A DNA stretch of 64,000 nt. Origin: Monocercomonoides exilis (taxonomy: Eukaryota > Preaxostyla > Oxymonadida > Polymastigidae). This document shows, in pieces, positions 12,201 to 23,813 of the stretch. The notes beneath the pieces are model-generated. The model saw nothing but the letters and a program-made list of their open reading frames with translations. It was not told where the DNA came from and ran no database searches. Position 1 is the stretch's first letter, and every line of letters starts with the position of its first letter. Where the stretch lies: positions 1,428,501 through 1,492,500 of the forward strand of contig LSRY02000005.1 of NCBI GenBank assembly GCA_001643675.2, written 5' to 3'. Both the position numbers and the translations under genes were made by a program.

Positions 12201-13548
12201 AAAAAAAAAGAAAGAAAGAAAAAAATAGAAAAGAACAAACAAACAAATAAATAAATAAACGAATACATAAATTGTCGTTTTTTAACACGAAACAAAGACA
12301 AACTATAGCAAATTGATCACGTTCTTCAGCCATCCAATTGCTAGTGCCACTTCGAGGTTAGCTGTGTCTGAAGTGATTGAAGCAATGCCCCAGAGCGATG
12401 AACTCACAATCTCCACGTCCCGCGCATGGATCAGCCTGGCGAAGAAGGGCAAGAGAGGAGAAGTGACTGAGAAAGGAGGAGACGGATTGCCTACACAGAG
12501 AGAAGACAAAGCAGAAGTGATGAGCGTGGGCAGTTCTGATGGAAGAGGCCGTTTGAACAGCTCACACAGCGAATCAGCGGCTCCAAGAGACAAAAACATG
12601 TCGCGGTACTTCGTTTGGGAAAAGGAGAGATTGCTGAATAGAAATTCAGTTTTTTTTAATGAAATGAAAATAAATTTGAAAGTTTCATGTTGTTTTTGAA
12701 GAATGGATGATTTTTGAAAAAAAATAATCTGTCATACGCAATTGCCCATGTAGATGCTTTCACAAGATCCTGATTTGTAAGCTATATTTTAAAGTGTTTT
12801 TATTCAAATAAAAAAATTTCACCAAAAAAAGAAAGTTTTATCGTTTCCTACCTTTAAAAGCCTAACCATGTCTTTAGCCGTATCGATGGGCAAGATGGAA
12901 TCAAGATCATCTCCATCTTCAATTGTCAGATTTGTGTATATCCATAAAACTTCTATCTGCAGCTCAGGAAAATGATCATTTTTCATTGCAGATCCGATAA
13001 CACTAAAAAGTCCTGAATCAATAAGCAATTTCATTGGTGGCTTTTCCTCTTTAAAAGTAACATGACTAAAATTATTTTTTTAAAAATAAGCGATACCAAC
13101 CACTTGATATAATTGTTTTGATTGATCTGCAAGTGTCAAGCTGAATATCTTTTCTATCAGAATAAAAACTTGATAAAAGTTCTGGAAGTTGAGAGATCTA
13201 CAAACATCGTGAAATATGTCATTGAAAACTCAATATTATAATTTTTAAAACCTTTAAATAAAGTGATGCAGAAAGCTGTTCCATTCCATCAGATAAACTT
13301 GTTTTTCTATGAGATAAGAGTTTCATCATTCTTTTATGATTTCTCAAAGAATAAACTTCCATTCCACGCTTTTCACGTTCATGCGTTTCACTAGCATCTA
13401 TGTTAATTAATGTTTACACATAAAAAGCACACTCCTTTGATTTTCAAACAAAATCTATTATACCTTGTTCATGGGACGCAAATCGTAAAGATTCACGTCT
13501 TTCTTTAAAAAAAGTCATTAGTTTAGAAGGAGCATTGAGATCAGTCAT
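9280..13548 (-). CDS. Importin-alpha-like ARM protein 1 with huge low-complexity insertion
   Basis: Eight exons: 13464-13548, 13252-13397, 13101-13197, 12852-13048, 12738-12781, 12304-12633, 11876-12032, 9280-11703; 1159 residues against about 530 for a usual importin alpha. Importin alpha carries NLS cargo to importin beta. The N-terminus has an importin-beta-binding-like basic segment (RGMEVYSLRNHKRMMKLL). ARM repeats follow with the typical W..N positions, for example STWAIANLSF and LWIYTNLT. In the last exon the repeats break off into roughly 500 residues of acidic, QETQETQ, Q/S-rich and poly-Pro sequence; an ARM-like helix pair (KKIALQAFCALLRF) resumes near residue 920. A charged block and a short folded C-terminus complete the protein. 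The family is well supported; whether it still binds cargo is unknown. Confidence 0.85.
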
Positions 13549-13702
13549 GTTTTCACCACTTCTTTGCAATATAAACGAAGTGATAAAATGCAAATAAAAT
13601 TTATGACTTAATCTGACGGTTCTTTTGATCTTATAAAACACTGTTATTTTTTTCTTATAAATATTACAAATATAATCAAACGGATTTTGAAAGCTTTTTC
13701 CT

Positions 13703-14453
13703 TCAAAATCCTGTATCATCCTCAAACTCAAGTTCCAGATCATCTTTTGATTTTTGTGGATCATCAACATAACGATAGTATGTTTTACCAACATCTTTGA
13801 GCAAAGTTGAAGCAGGCGCATTTGATTGTGCAGATTTTCCTTCTGAATTTCCCATCTCGTTAAGTGCTTTTTCAAATGATAAATCATCATTCTTCTTTGA
13901 GCGTATTGAATCATTTGGATCAAGAAGAGTCCCATCCAGCGCTCTCTGCGGTACTTTTTTCGAGCTTTCAAGCGCTTCTGCTTGTTCTTGTTCCTCGAGA
14001 GCTTTCATATCAGCTTTAACTTTCTTTGAACGATATTCAGGCCTCAACATATAATAATTTCTAAATTTTCCTTTTTTAATTGGTACGGCTATTCTATTAA
14101 GAATATCTTTTAAAAATGCTTCAGGCTGTTGAGTTTGATCAGCAAGAAGTTTTACTGTCCAAAGACAACTTCCTTCTTCAAAACATCGGAATAAGATGTC
14201 AAGAAGACTATCTTCATCCATACGAGCTCTGTGCTCCTTTAGTGGTTTCATTTTAGACGTATCATATGAAAGAGATGGCATTCTGAAGCCAGCTGAAGTT
14301 ACAATAAAATAAAAAAATTCGTTGAAATGATAAGTTTCATAAAAATGAAATAAATTCCAACAAAAAATAAAGAATATAAAATCTATGATTAAGTGACAAG
14401 ATGACCATACAAGAAGGCGAATCCCTATCATCTCTGGTGCGTTTTATAGTCAT
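13703..14453 (-). CDS. GTF2F2: TFIIF beta (RAP30-like) winged-helix protein, minimal form
   Basis: Two exons, 14411-14453 and 13703-14292, give 210 residues. RARMDEDSLLDILFRCFEE, then the QPEAFLKDILNRIAV helix and MLRPEYR, match the C-terminal DNA-binding winged helix of TFIIF beta, the small subunit of the general RNA polymerase II factor. The usual N-terminal dimerisation barrel that pairs with TFIIF alpha (about 120 residues) is not here: only 35 residues precede the winged helix. Upstream there is just 34 bp before the stop codon of the next gene, so a missing 5' exon is unlikely. The C-terminal half is acidic and charged. The intron starts GTATGG. Confidence 0.8.
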
Positions 14454-14487
14454 GTAATTTTTTATTATATAAAATGATCAAAAATGT

Positions 14488-17400
14488 TCAAGGGATACTT
14501 CCTTTTTTTAAACGCTGCTTTAATGTGTGAAGTGGAATCATTTTTGTCCATTTTGATTTCCTAGTATCAAGCCAATTAAATCCTTTAAGTTCACAAAAAG
14601 GATGCGATTTTTTCAATCTATTCTTCCAAGTCTTCAAAGGAGTTGATGAAGCCTCCCAATTAATAACATCCCAATGATCAAGAACTGCCATTCTAAGAGA
14701 CCAATCATCACACACTAAGCGATTATCCGCTTCTATCCACCCAAACGGAGAGAACAGCGAAAACAATTTAGAAATCACTTCATCATTTTGTGTTTCTTCA
14801 TCAGATGAAGACAATAAACTACATTTTCTTTTAGAATTCACACGCAGTTGCTCAAAGCATTCAGGTGGAAACGAGCTGAGATATTTTGAAATGGCAAACT
14901 GCAGCGGAGAATGCAAAAACTGCTCAGGATGCTCAGATGACAAGGACGATGCTTCAAGACCCGGACGAGGCGTCTTTTTTTCGTTATTATTAAAATTATA
15001 ATTATTTTCATTTTTATCTAAGAATGACCAATCACCACATCTGGCAATAGAATACTGCTGAGGATAATGCAGAGGAGCAATGGCTTCACGAATATGTGGG
15101 TCTGACACGAAAAGGCGTATCATTGTTTGAAGAGAAGGAAGGAATTTTGGAGAAGAGAGAGATTTTGTGGAGAAAGAAGAAGAAGGAGGAGGAGGAGAGA
15201 GAGAAGGAGAAGAGGTGGAAAGTGGTGTGTTGATTGGAGGGGATGTTTGATGTGTTAGAGACGATGAAGATGTTTGATGATGAATGGATTGAGCTTTTGG
15301 TGGTGATGATGATGATGAAAATGAAGTTAAAGATGGAGAAGAAGAAATTGAGGAGGAAGAAGAGGAAGAGGAGGAGGAGAAAGAAGAAGAAGAAGATGAT
15401 GATGATATTAACATTTGTTTTCTCTTGCTTCTTGTGTCATAACCAATTTCTTCTCTTTTATTTCTTATCAATTCATTGTCCTTCTCTCTGCTCAATCTGA
15501 ACACAGAATTCATCCCAAACAGAATATTCGCATTATCCAACGTCCTTTTCATTTCTTCTTCTTTTGCTTCTCTTTCTCTTTCTCTTTCTTCTTCTTCTTT
15601 TCTCTTTCTTCTTTCCGTCTTCTTCTTAAATAACAGAGCTTCATAGTTTGGTATTGGAGTCACAGCTGTCATTTTGAAGTCCAAAGGGCTGAAGCGAATG
15701 TGCAGATGAGGAAGAGGGTTGACAGGGAAAGGAAGATATTTGCATTCTGGTTGGAGGAGTGAGGGATCTATTGGATTGGTTGGATTGATTGGAGATGAGG
15801 GAGAAGAAGAAGAAGGAGAAGACGATGATGAAGAGGGATATGAACGAAGAGGAGGAGAAGAAAGAGAAAGAGAAGGAGAAAGAGAGGAAGAGGAAGAGGA
15901 AGAGGAGGTGGAGGGATAAGATGATGATAACGATGATGATGACGTGGAAGATGTTGATTTCAAAGCAGAATAATACTGCTGAGTCAGAGGAGATAGCTTC
16001 AATGGAATGTTTGAAGAAGAATTATCAAAAGAAGAAGAAGAAGAGAGAGAGGGAGAAGGAGAAGGAGAAGGAGAAGAGGAAGGAGAAGAGGAAGGAGAAG
16101 AGGAAGAAGAAGAAAACATCAATGGCGATGAAGAAGGGGAATAAGCAGTTGCCACCAATGTATCATTCGACCCCAAAGAATATGTATTTTTTGCTTTTTC
16201 TTTCTCCCTCTCTTCCTTCTCTTCCTTCTCTTCCTCTTTCTCCTTCTCCCTCTGCGCTGTCTCCTCCCTCTTCCTCCTCTTCTTCCCCATCTTCTCCCTC
16301 TCTTCCCTCTCTTCCCTCTCTTCCTTCTCCTTCTCTTTCTCCTCCTCCATCATCTCCATCTTCTTCCTCTGCCTTTCAACTTCCACACAAAACTCGTCTC
16401 CTCTTTCTGTTTCCTTCACCCCTTCTTCTCCAAACAGCCTCTCCCGCTCCTCCAAATACACCCGGCACAAGTCAATTATCTTCCATAGCTCGTTTGTTCT
16501 TTCCCAAATCGCTTCTTCGTCGAAAGACAAAAAAGACAGCTGTTTTTCCACTGATGAAACAGTTTCCCTGTCGAACAGACTGACAGACGGAACATAAGGG
16601 CTCTGATAGTTGGAAGAGAGGAGAGGAGGAGAAGGAGAAGGAGAAGGAGATGCTTTTGATGGAGTTGCAATTGTATTTTTCTTGCTCTTCTTGCTCTTCT
16701 TCGTTTTCTTCTTCTTCTTCTTCTTCTTCGCTGCTGCTGCTGCTGACGACGACGATGATGCTATTGCTGATTTCATCATCATCATTTTCACTGAGTTGTT
16801 CGTGAATTTCTTTGCCATTTCTTTTTCTTTCCTTTTTTCTTTCTTTCTTTTTTTCTTTTTCCCCTTCTTTTTATCAGAATGCAAATTAGCCACTTTTGCC
16901 GATAGCTTCTTCTGTGTTAGGCGAAAGAAGGAATTTCTCAATGGAATTGTGGAATTAAAAGAAGAAGAAGAAGAAGAAGAAGAAGAAGAAGAAGAAGAAG
17001 AAGAACGAGGAGAAGAAGAAGAAGGGGAAGAAGAAGGTGAGCGGGAAGATGAACGAGAAGAAGAAGGAGAAAGAGAAGGGAAAGGAGAAGAAAGAGAAGG
17101 AGATATAGAAGAAGGAGATATAGAAGCAGGAAAAGATAATGGTGAAGGTGGATATAAAGAAGAAGAATAAATAGAAGAAGAAGAAGAAGAAGAAGGAAAA
17201 GGAGAAGATGATGATGATGGTAATAAGGACGATAACGATGAAGAGGAAACAGATTTTGGTGAAGTTAGCAGATTTGAAGAAGAAGAAGAAGAAGAAAAAT
17301 AAAGAGGAGCTGGAGGAAGTGAAGAAGAAGAAGAAGAAGAAGAAGAAGATGATGATGATGAAGAGGAAGAGGAAGAGGAAGAAGAGGATATTGAAGAGGA

Positions 17401-18802
17401 AGAAGGCGAAGAAGAAGAAAATTGAGGCAGTAAAGCATTCTGCTGTTGAGGCAGCGATTGCAACGTGTTTGGCGAAGAATGAGGCGATGCTTGTCCGCGA
17501 AAATAAATAGGCGCTTTCAATGAGGAAGAGGAAGGGGAAGAAGAAATTGAAGAAGACGACGATGAAGAAGACGATGATGAATAAGAGTAAAACGAAGATA
17601 TTGATGAAGGGGAAGAAGCTAACGGAGCTTGTTTTGGAGCAAGTGGATAAGCGCAGGGCGATATTGGCAACGAGGACAAGATTTTTGACATCTTTTGAGA
17701 GAACAAGAAAGAGCGGACGGCAGAAACATAGGAATCAGTTGTAGGATAAAGAGAACGAGAAGGAATGGATAAAGGAGAAGGAGAAATAAAACGTGAAGAA
17801 GAAGAAGAAACCAATGGAAGCGGAGGATTTGTGGTTGGAGCAAAAGGAGGTGATATTTGATGCGATGGAGATGGTATACGAGATGCTGATAACACTGATG
17901 GGGTGGAAGAAGTGAGTGAGGTAGTTATATTGTTATTGTTAACTGCATGAGAAGGAGGAGGAAGGGAAGGAGGTGAAGAAGAAGAAGAAGAAGAAGAAGA
18001 AGGAGGAGGAGGAGGAGGAGCAGGATTAGAAGAAGAATTTGAAGATGAACTTAACTGAGGTGAAGAAAGAGTCGATGGTGATATAGAAATGGGTGAAGAA
18101 GAAGAAGAAGAAGATAATGAAGAAGAAGTCGATGATGAAGAGGGAGAGAAAGATGAAGAAGAACCAAACACAATATTTTCTGTATGAGTCAATTGAGGAG
18201 GAGCAATCAAAGAATAAGAAGAAGTTTGGCCCAAAGGCTTCGGAAATAGCAGAGAGCTCGGAGAAATAGAAGGTGTGGGCGGATGGGGCAATAAAAGAAT
18301 CTCCGAATCTCCGAAAGACGGAGCAGGTGTTGATGGCGTGGAAGAGGGATGAAGTGAATCAGATTGAATTGAAGTTGCTTTGACGGAAACAGAAGGAGAA
18401 GGAGAAGGAGAAATAGAAGCAGAAGAAAAATGAGAAGGAGGAGAAGGAGGAAGGGGAAATGAAGGAGAAGCAGAGGCAGATGCAGAGGTTGAATGAGAAA
18501 CAGAAGGAGAAGGAGAAGCTGAAGTCAAATCCTTAAGTGATCTCAACTGATTGCTCTGCGCCCCCACATTCACCTGTGGATACCTCAAAACCGATGAGGT
18601 GACACAGCTGAATGGAGTTGTATCGTCGTACAGAAGCAAAGTCCCATCGTCGTTTGGGTCAGATGTGCCATACACCTCTTCTGCATAGAGCACATTCCAG
18701 AAACGCGACTCGCAGTGCTCAGCTGCCTTCCCGTCTCCCACGTCAGAGGCAATCGCTGTCCAGTTGCCGAGACCGTTGCGGAGGATGGAGTCTGCAATCA
18801 TT

Positions 18803-18833
<31 letters not shown>

Positions 18834-19846
18834 TATTTATTTTTTGTGGAATACAGAAAAGATAAAAAAAAAATAATAAAATCAGAGTGAAATATGAAAG
18901 TAGAAAAACAAAAATCATAATTATAAAACATAAATGCTTTGTCACATCTTTCATTCATCACATTAAGTCTCATTAACATACTCAATAAAGCAACATCATC
19001 CAATTCGTTCCATTCACATCTAATAATTCTTGGCCCTGTGGATTGAGATTCGCCAGTGCTTTGAAAAAGTGGAAGAGAAGGAGTGCAAAGCGTCTCTGAT
19101 GTTATCAGCTTCATTGGATGATCGAGTGTATGCACATCTCCATTAGTTGCAGTCTTTGGCTCATACTGTTCATATGCAGAACGAGATGAATACTGCTTTG
19201 AAAAGCAATCCATACACAAGTCATACTCTAAACAAAACATACACGAGACCCATCTATCTTTAACGGTCGTTCCACATTCGTTGCACTGAATGCGTTCAAC
19301 AGGCATTGACAGTCCTGCATCGGAAAAAGATGAAGTTTCTTCACTGGATGATTCACTTTTGCTTGCTTGCTTTTCCTTTGAGCGTGGATATCTTTTTTGT
19401 TTGGATAATGAGGATTTTAATTTCGTTGAACTTTGAGCATTGACTTTATTTGTTATCTTTTTCAATGAAAAAATGTTTTCTGATTGAGAATCTTCAGCTT
19501 TATCATTCTGCAATGATTCTTTTATGAAATCATTTGCTTTCTTTGTCATCTTTCTGGACCATTTGATATTGAACATTTCACAAAAATTGTCAGTTGATAA
19601 CGTATCGCATTGGAGGCGAGCAGTTTGAAAAATTTGTTCAAGATAAAGGCAGTTGACATTCAAAATCGAAATTATTTGTTCATATATGGGGTTATCTTTA
19701 AAAAATGTTTTTGAGAGTGAAACTTGACTTCTTTTAAAATTCACTGCTTCATGGATGATTTGATCTCTTTGATACAATGTAACCTTCTGAAACAGTTTGT
19801 GAAGACGAAAAAAAGCAGGGAAAAGTGATAGATGTTTCTGTTGCAT
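14488..19846 (-). CDS. ADA2: ADA2-like transcriptional adaptor (ZZ + SANT) with giant serine-rich insertion
   Basis: ADA2 is the adaptor of SAGA-type complexes that stimulates the Gcn5 histone acetyltransferase. Two exons, 18982-19846 and 14488-18791, give 1722 residues, about four times a normal ADA2. A ZZ zinc finger lies at about residues 188-245 (CNEC, CMFC, DLCMDCF, HTLDHPMKL). The SANT domain begins at CEWNELDDVALL (about 277) and is completed across the intron by NSILRNGLGNWTAIASDVG; the join restores the exact spacing of family members. About 1000 residues of Ser/Pro-rich runs broken by K- and E-rich coiled-coil blocks follow. The last 170 residues are globular; a C-terminal SWIRM is not obvious. 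The first 187 residues are unrecognised. The intron starts GTATGTT and contains (ATTTT)n repeats. Confidence 0.8.
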
Positions 19847-21536
19847 ATGGACATTCTAATTTTCTGGATATTTTTTGATTAATTAAAATGTAAAACATTG
19901 ATGATCGTCTAAAATAAATTATGGCGAAATTTCTGAAAGAAGATGTCATTTGAATTAACGCTCCAGAAAAGAAAAATATCGGAAAATGACAAACAACAAT
20001 CGATTTTAATTAACGTTTTCCAAATATGCTCCTGAATGGTCTGAAAATACAAATTTTTAAGTTAAAAAAAGAAAGATGATTGGTGAAAATATTTTTTTTG
20101 ATGAAGCTCGAATGAAAACAAATGTTTTTTAATTTTATAAATGATAAAAGTTGAAATGAATGCGTGATGCATTTTTGGTCATGTAGCTCCTTATCACTAC
20201 AATACAAATTATCTTTTTTTTGCGTGAAAGAAAAACAAAACAATCTTTGTAATATTCAGAAATATTAAACATAAACGTTATCAATTTCAATGCGTTCAAT
20301 TCGTGTTGTAGAATCATTTCTTATTTATTGAAAATTTGCTTTCACATGTTTGTTGCAAATGGAATCATTCTACTTCAATAAATATGTAACGCAACAGTTG
20401 AGAAATAAACAAATTCCAAGATACTAACATCATCGTTTAAAAGGAAAAGAGAGATGTAATTCATTTTAATATTCTTTTTTGCTCAAAGAATGACAAATGC
20501 ATGCTAAACACCAAATATTAGATAACTGTAAATAACGATTTTCCTCTGCAAGATATTCAAAGAATCTCCATTTCAATTGTTAACTCGAGTTAACATTACA
20601 ATATCCAAAGAAAGTTTGATACAAAAAAATATAAAGCTTGTATAAACTCTAAGCTAACTATCGGTTATCCATTGGAGTAGATTGTAACTATTTTTTCTTT
20701 ATTATTAAGAAAATTCCAAATTCGTTCATCTTCCCAAAGAATGGTTTGTCTGAAACGAATAGCGTCAATGCAAATTTGAAATGCATCTCTTTTGTTCTCC
20801 AATCTGCAAATCCCCTATCCCAAAATGTGTTGAAATTGTACTTTTCAAAAAAGGAACTCGACATAACAACAAAACAGCAAATTGCAAAATAAGCATTGAT
20901 TACTATTCAAAACATGTAAAGATAATCATTAGCAACGCAAGCCGATTCGCGTGCATGTCATGTGCAAAGCAATATCGATCATAAATCATTGACAAAAAAG
21001 GAAAAAATTGTATTAAGTTTTCGCATATTTAATTTGAAGGGAAATGCATTCTATTCTTTATTCGCATGCCACTAAAAGTTTTATGTCGAAGGTTCATTGT
21101 ACCGCAAGATATCGCTCAATTAGAAATCCAACAAAGAATCAAATTAATTTTCCTCGAGAAGAACATTTTTGATTAATAATCTCAAAACGGTTCGATTAAT
21201 AATAATAATAAGAAAAATTTGAAGTTGTGAGCATTATCGTATTTGCTCTGTTTTTAAATCACTTTTCCAATATGAAGTGATCCAGCCATAATGAAGTTTT
21301 AAAGCATTAAATAACTTTAGTAAATACACAGAAAAAGATAGTGCTTTGCAAGACGTTGGTTTAAATTTAAAATATAAATGAAGAAATAGTTTACATATGA
21401 TAAATTATCCCCTAAAACAACATATCATCAGCATTAAATAAATGAAAAAGATTGAAGAATTTGAAGAAGAAAGACTCAAAATAAATGTAATTCAGAACGA
21501 AGAATAGCAAAAATAATTATGTAAATAAACTCCAAT
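19847..21536. other. Intergenic region, no gene seen
   Basis: A 1.7-kb AT-rich stretch between minus-strand genes. It contains an 18-bp perfect palindrome at 20578-20595. Open frames are short and without domains. No RNA gene is recognised. Confidence 0.55.
20578..20595. repeat. 18-bp perfect palindrome
   Basis: The sequence TGTTAACTCGAGTTAACA equals its own reverse complement. It lies alone in AT-rich intergenic DNA about 730 bp upstream of the ADA2-like start. A dimeric transcription-factor site is possible, but chance cannot be excluded. Confidence 0.5.
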
Positions 21537-22323
21537 TTATGCCATTGCTTCTTCTTCTCCGATTTTGTTCATAGGATCTTCTTCGGACATACGATATTCC
21601 ACAGCCTCTGCTTGCGCTTTTGTCTCAACCGCAGGCTCATTGTTTTGTTGAGATATGAGATGAATCTTCTCAATTTCCTTTGAAAGAACACGAACACACT
21701 GTAAAAAAATAACAAATAATCCCGTTTTTATTTCATTTGATAAATAAATAAATAAATAAATAATAAAAAGAAAGAAAGAAAGAAAGAAATATTTTCATAC
21801 ATCCGAAAATGACACAGTCTTCAAGCAATATGGATCAGCCTTGTCGAGCCACTTCTCAATTGCTTTTCCTTCTTCAATAAAATCTCGTTCTTCCTGCTTC
21901 TCCTTCTCCTCTTGCTTCTCCTTCTCTCTCTGCTCCTCTTCTCTTATCTGCCTCTTTGTCTTCTTCTTCTTGTCCTTTCCCCCGCTTTCCATCGCCTCCA
22001 GCCTCTCCCTCTCTTCCCTCTCTCTTTCCTCTGCTATCCGTTCTTTCCTCTTCCTCTCCTCTTTCATAGTTGACAGGATTTTCTCGCACAGCATCACAAA
22101 CTCCGTCTCATCCACTCTTCCAATAGCCACAAACTCCTCTCCGCTTCCTGATGTTCCACTTTCTTCCTTTTCGCTTTCTTTCTTTTTCTTCGCTGCCTCC
22201 TCTTGAACTGACACAAACATTGTTCGGAACTCATGAAGAAGCTTGACATGCTCTGAGAGATGGAAGAATAAGACGATCTGTTCGTGTTAAAAACAAAACA
22301 AAACAAAACAAAAAAAAACAAAA

Positions 22324-22381
<58 letters not shown>

Positions 22382-23782
22382 AGAGAGAGAGAGAGAGAGA
22401 GAATGAGAGAGAGAGAGAGAGAGAGAGAGATAAATTTCAGTTTATTGAATTCATATGTAATATGTTCAGTTATCATTGAAAGTGATTCATAATATACATG
22501 AAAGATAAAAATATCAATAAATCAATCAAAGATTATGAACGATCATAATTATTATTTTAAAAAAGATAACACACTTTCCTAAGCTCCGAGTACAAGATCA
22601 TCGGCGTCTGCTTCTTTCGCAGCATCGTCTTCTTCTCCTTGCGGGAAACTTGCAGTGTGTCCAGAAACAGAAACTCTTCTTCATTCGTCCTTCGCAGCTC
22701 TTCCTCCACTTCAGCCTCAATCAGCCTGGCAACACGAATCACAGCAGGCTCTTTCAACTGGCCAGAGGACGAAGGATCAGAAGAAGGATAACAAGAAGAA
22801 GATGACTGAGGAGAGGAAGAAGAAGAGGTGGAGGCAGTGTTGAGAGCGGGTGGATGATAGTAGTCATCTTCATCATCATCAGGGGGAATAGAAGCAGCAG
22901 CAGAAGAAGAACAATCAGAAGAAGAAGAAGAAGAAGGCGATGTGCAGAAAGTGGAGGTGGAGAAGAAAGCAGGTGTTGTGTAAGAAGAAGACGTTGTTGT
23001 TGTTGTGGTGGTATTCATAGCAGATGCGGTTGCATTCGAACGACGAGTCGAAGAAAGCGTCGTCGACATCATCATCAGCCTCTGTGTTGTCTCTGAAGCC
23101 GTCGGCCTTCTCCTCTTCCGCCTCAATTTCCCTTTCCCCGCACTTTCTCGAATGCTTCCGCTCATCCCAAACTCTTCTCTCCCTCCCAGTGACTCATCAA
23201 AAGCACCATCTGCTCCTTTTCTTCTGCCTGTTGAATCTTTGCCTTCATTCTTTCCATCAACACCGTCTTCTTCTTCATCTTCATCATCTTCATCGTCATC
23301 GTCATCATCAAACAGCATCGCAACCACACTTCTCCATATGTCCTCGCTGACTCTCCCCCTCTCGCTGATCATCTGCTTCTTCCTCGCCTCGATCTGCATC
23401 TCGTTCATATTCGGATATTTGCCCCTCAAAAACGACACTATCACACTCTGCATCGCTTTCTCCACATGCGCCTGCGTGTCAAAGTACTCCTCGTCGATCT
23501 CGTTCATCAGCGAATGCGCAAAGCAGTTCACCAGCGGAGACTCGGTGCGGTAGAGCTGCGCGTGATAGAGAATTGCGTTGTTCATGGCGATGATGAGAGA
23601 GGGAAGGCCATAGCGCATGTTCAGAAATGTGGACAGGTACTCTTCCATTGTCTCCCGCTTCAGATGCGCTGTGTCGCATTTCTGGTCGTATTTCTAATAA
23701 TAACAATAACAATAATTAGAATAAAATGGAATTGATCGAAAATAGAGGATATTAGATGAGTTATTAGAATGAAGATAAACAG

Positions 23783-23813
<31 letters not shown>

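Noticed and set aside
15789-16583. 264-codon plus-strand open frame opposite the ADA2-like gene
   Set aside because: Composed of Lys/Glu and Ser/Pro runs that are the antisense of serine- and charge-coding tracts; no independent support.
21187-21200. GGTTCGATT resembling a tRNA B box
   Set aside because: The following bases are AT repeats and no acceptor stem, A box or cloverleaf can be drawn.
22231-22476. Leu/Ser repeat frame over the GA microsatellite
   Set aside because: Lies within an intron of the LRR gene and simply translates the dinucleotide repeat.
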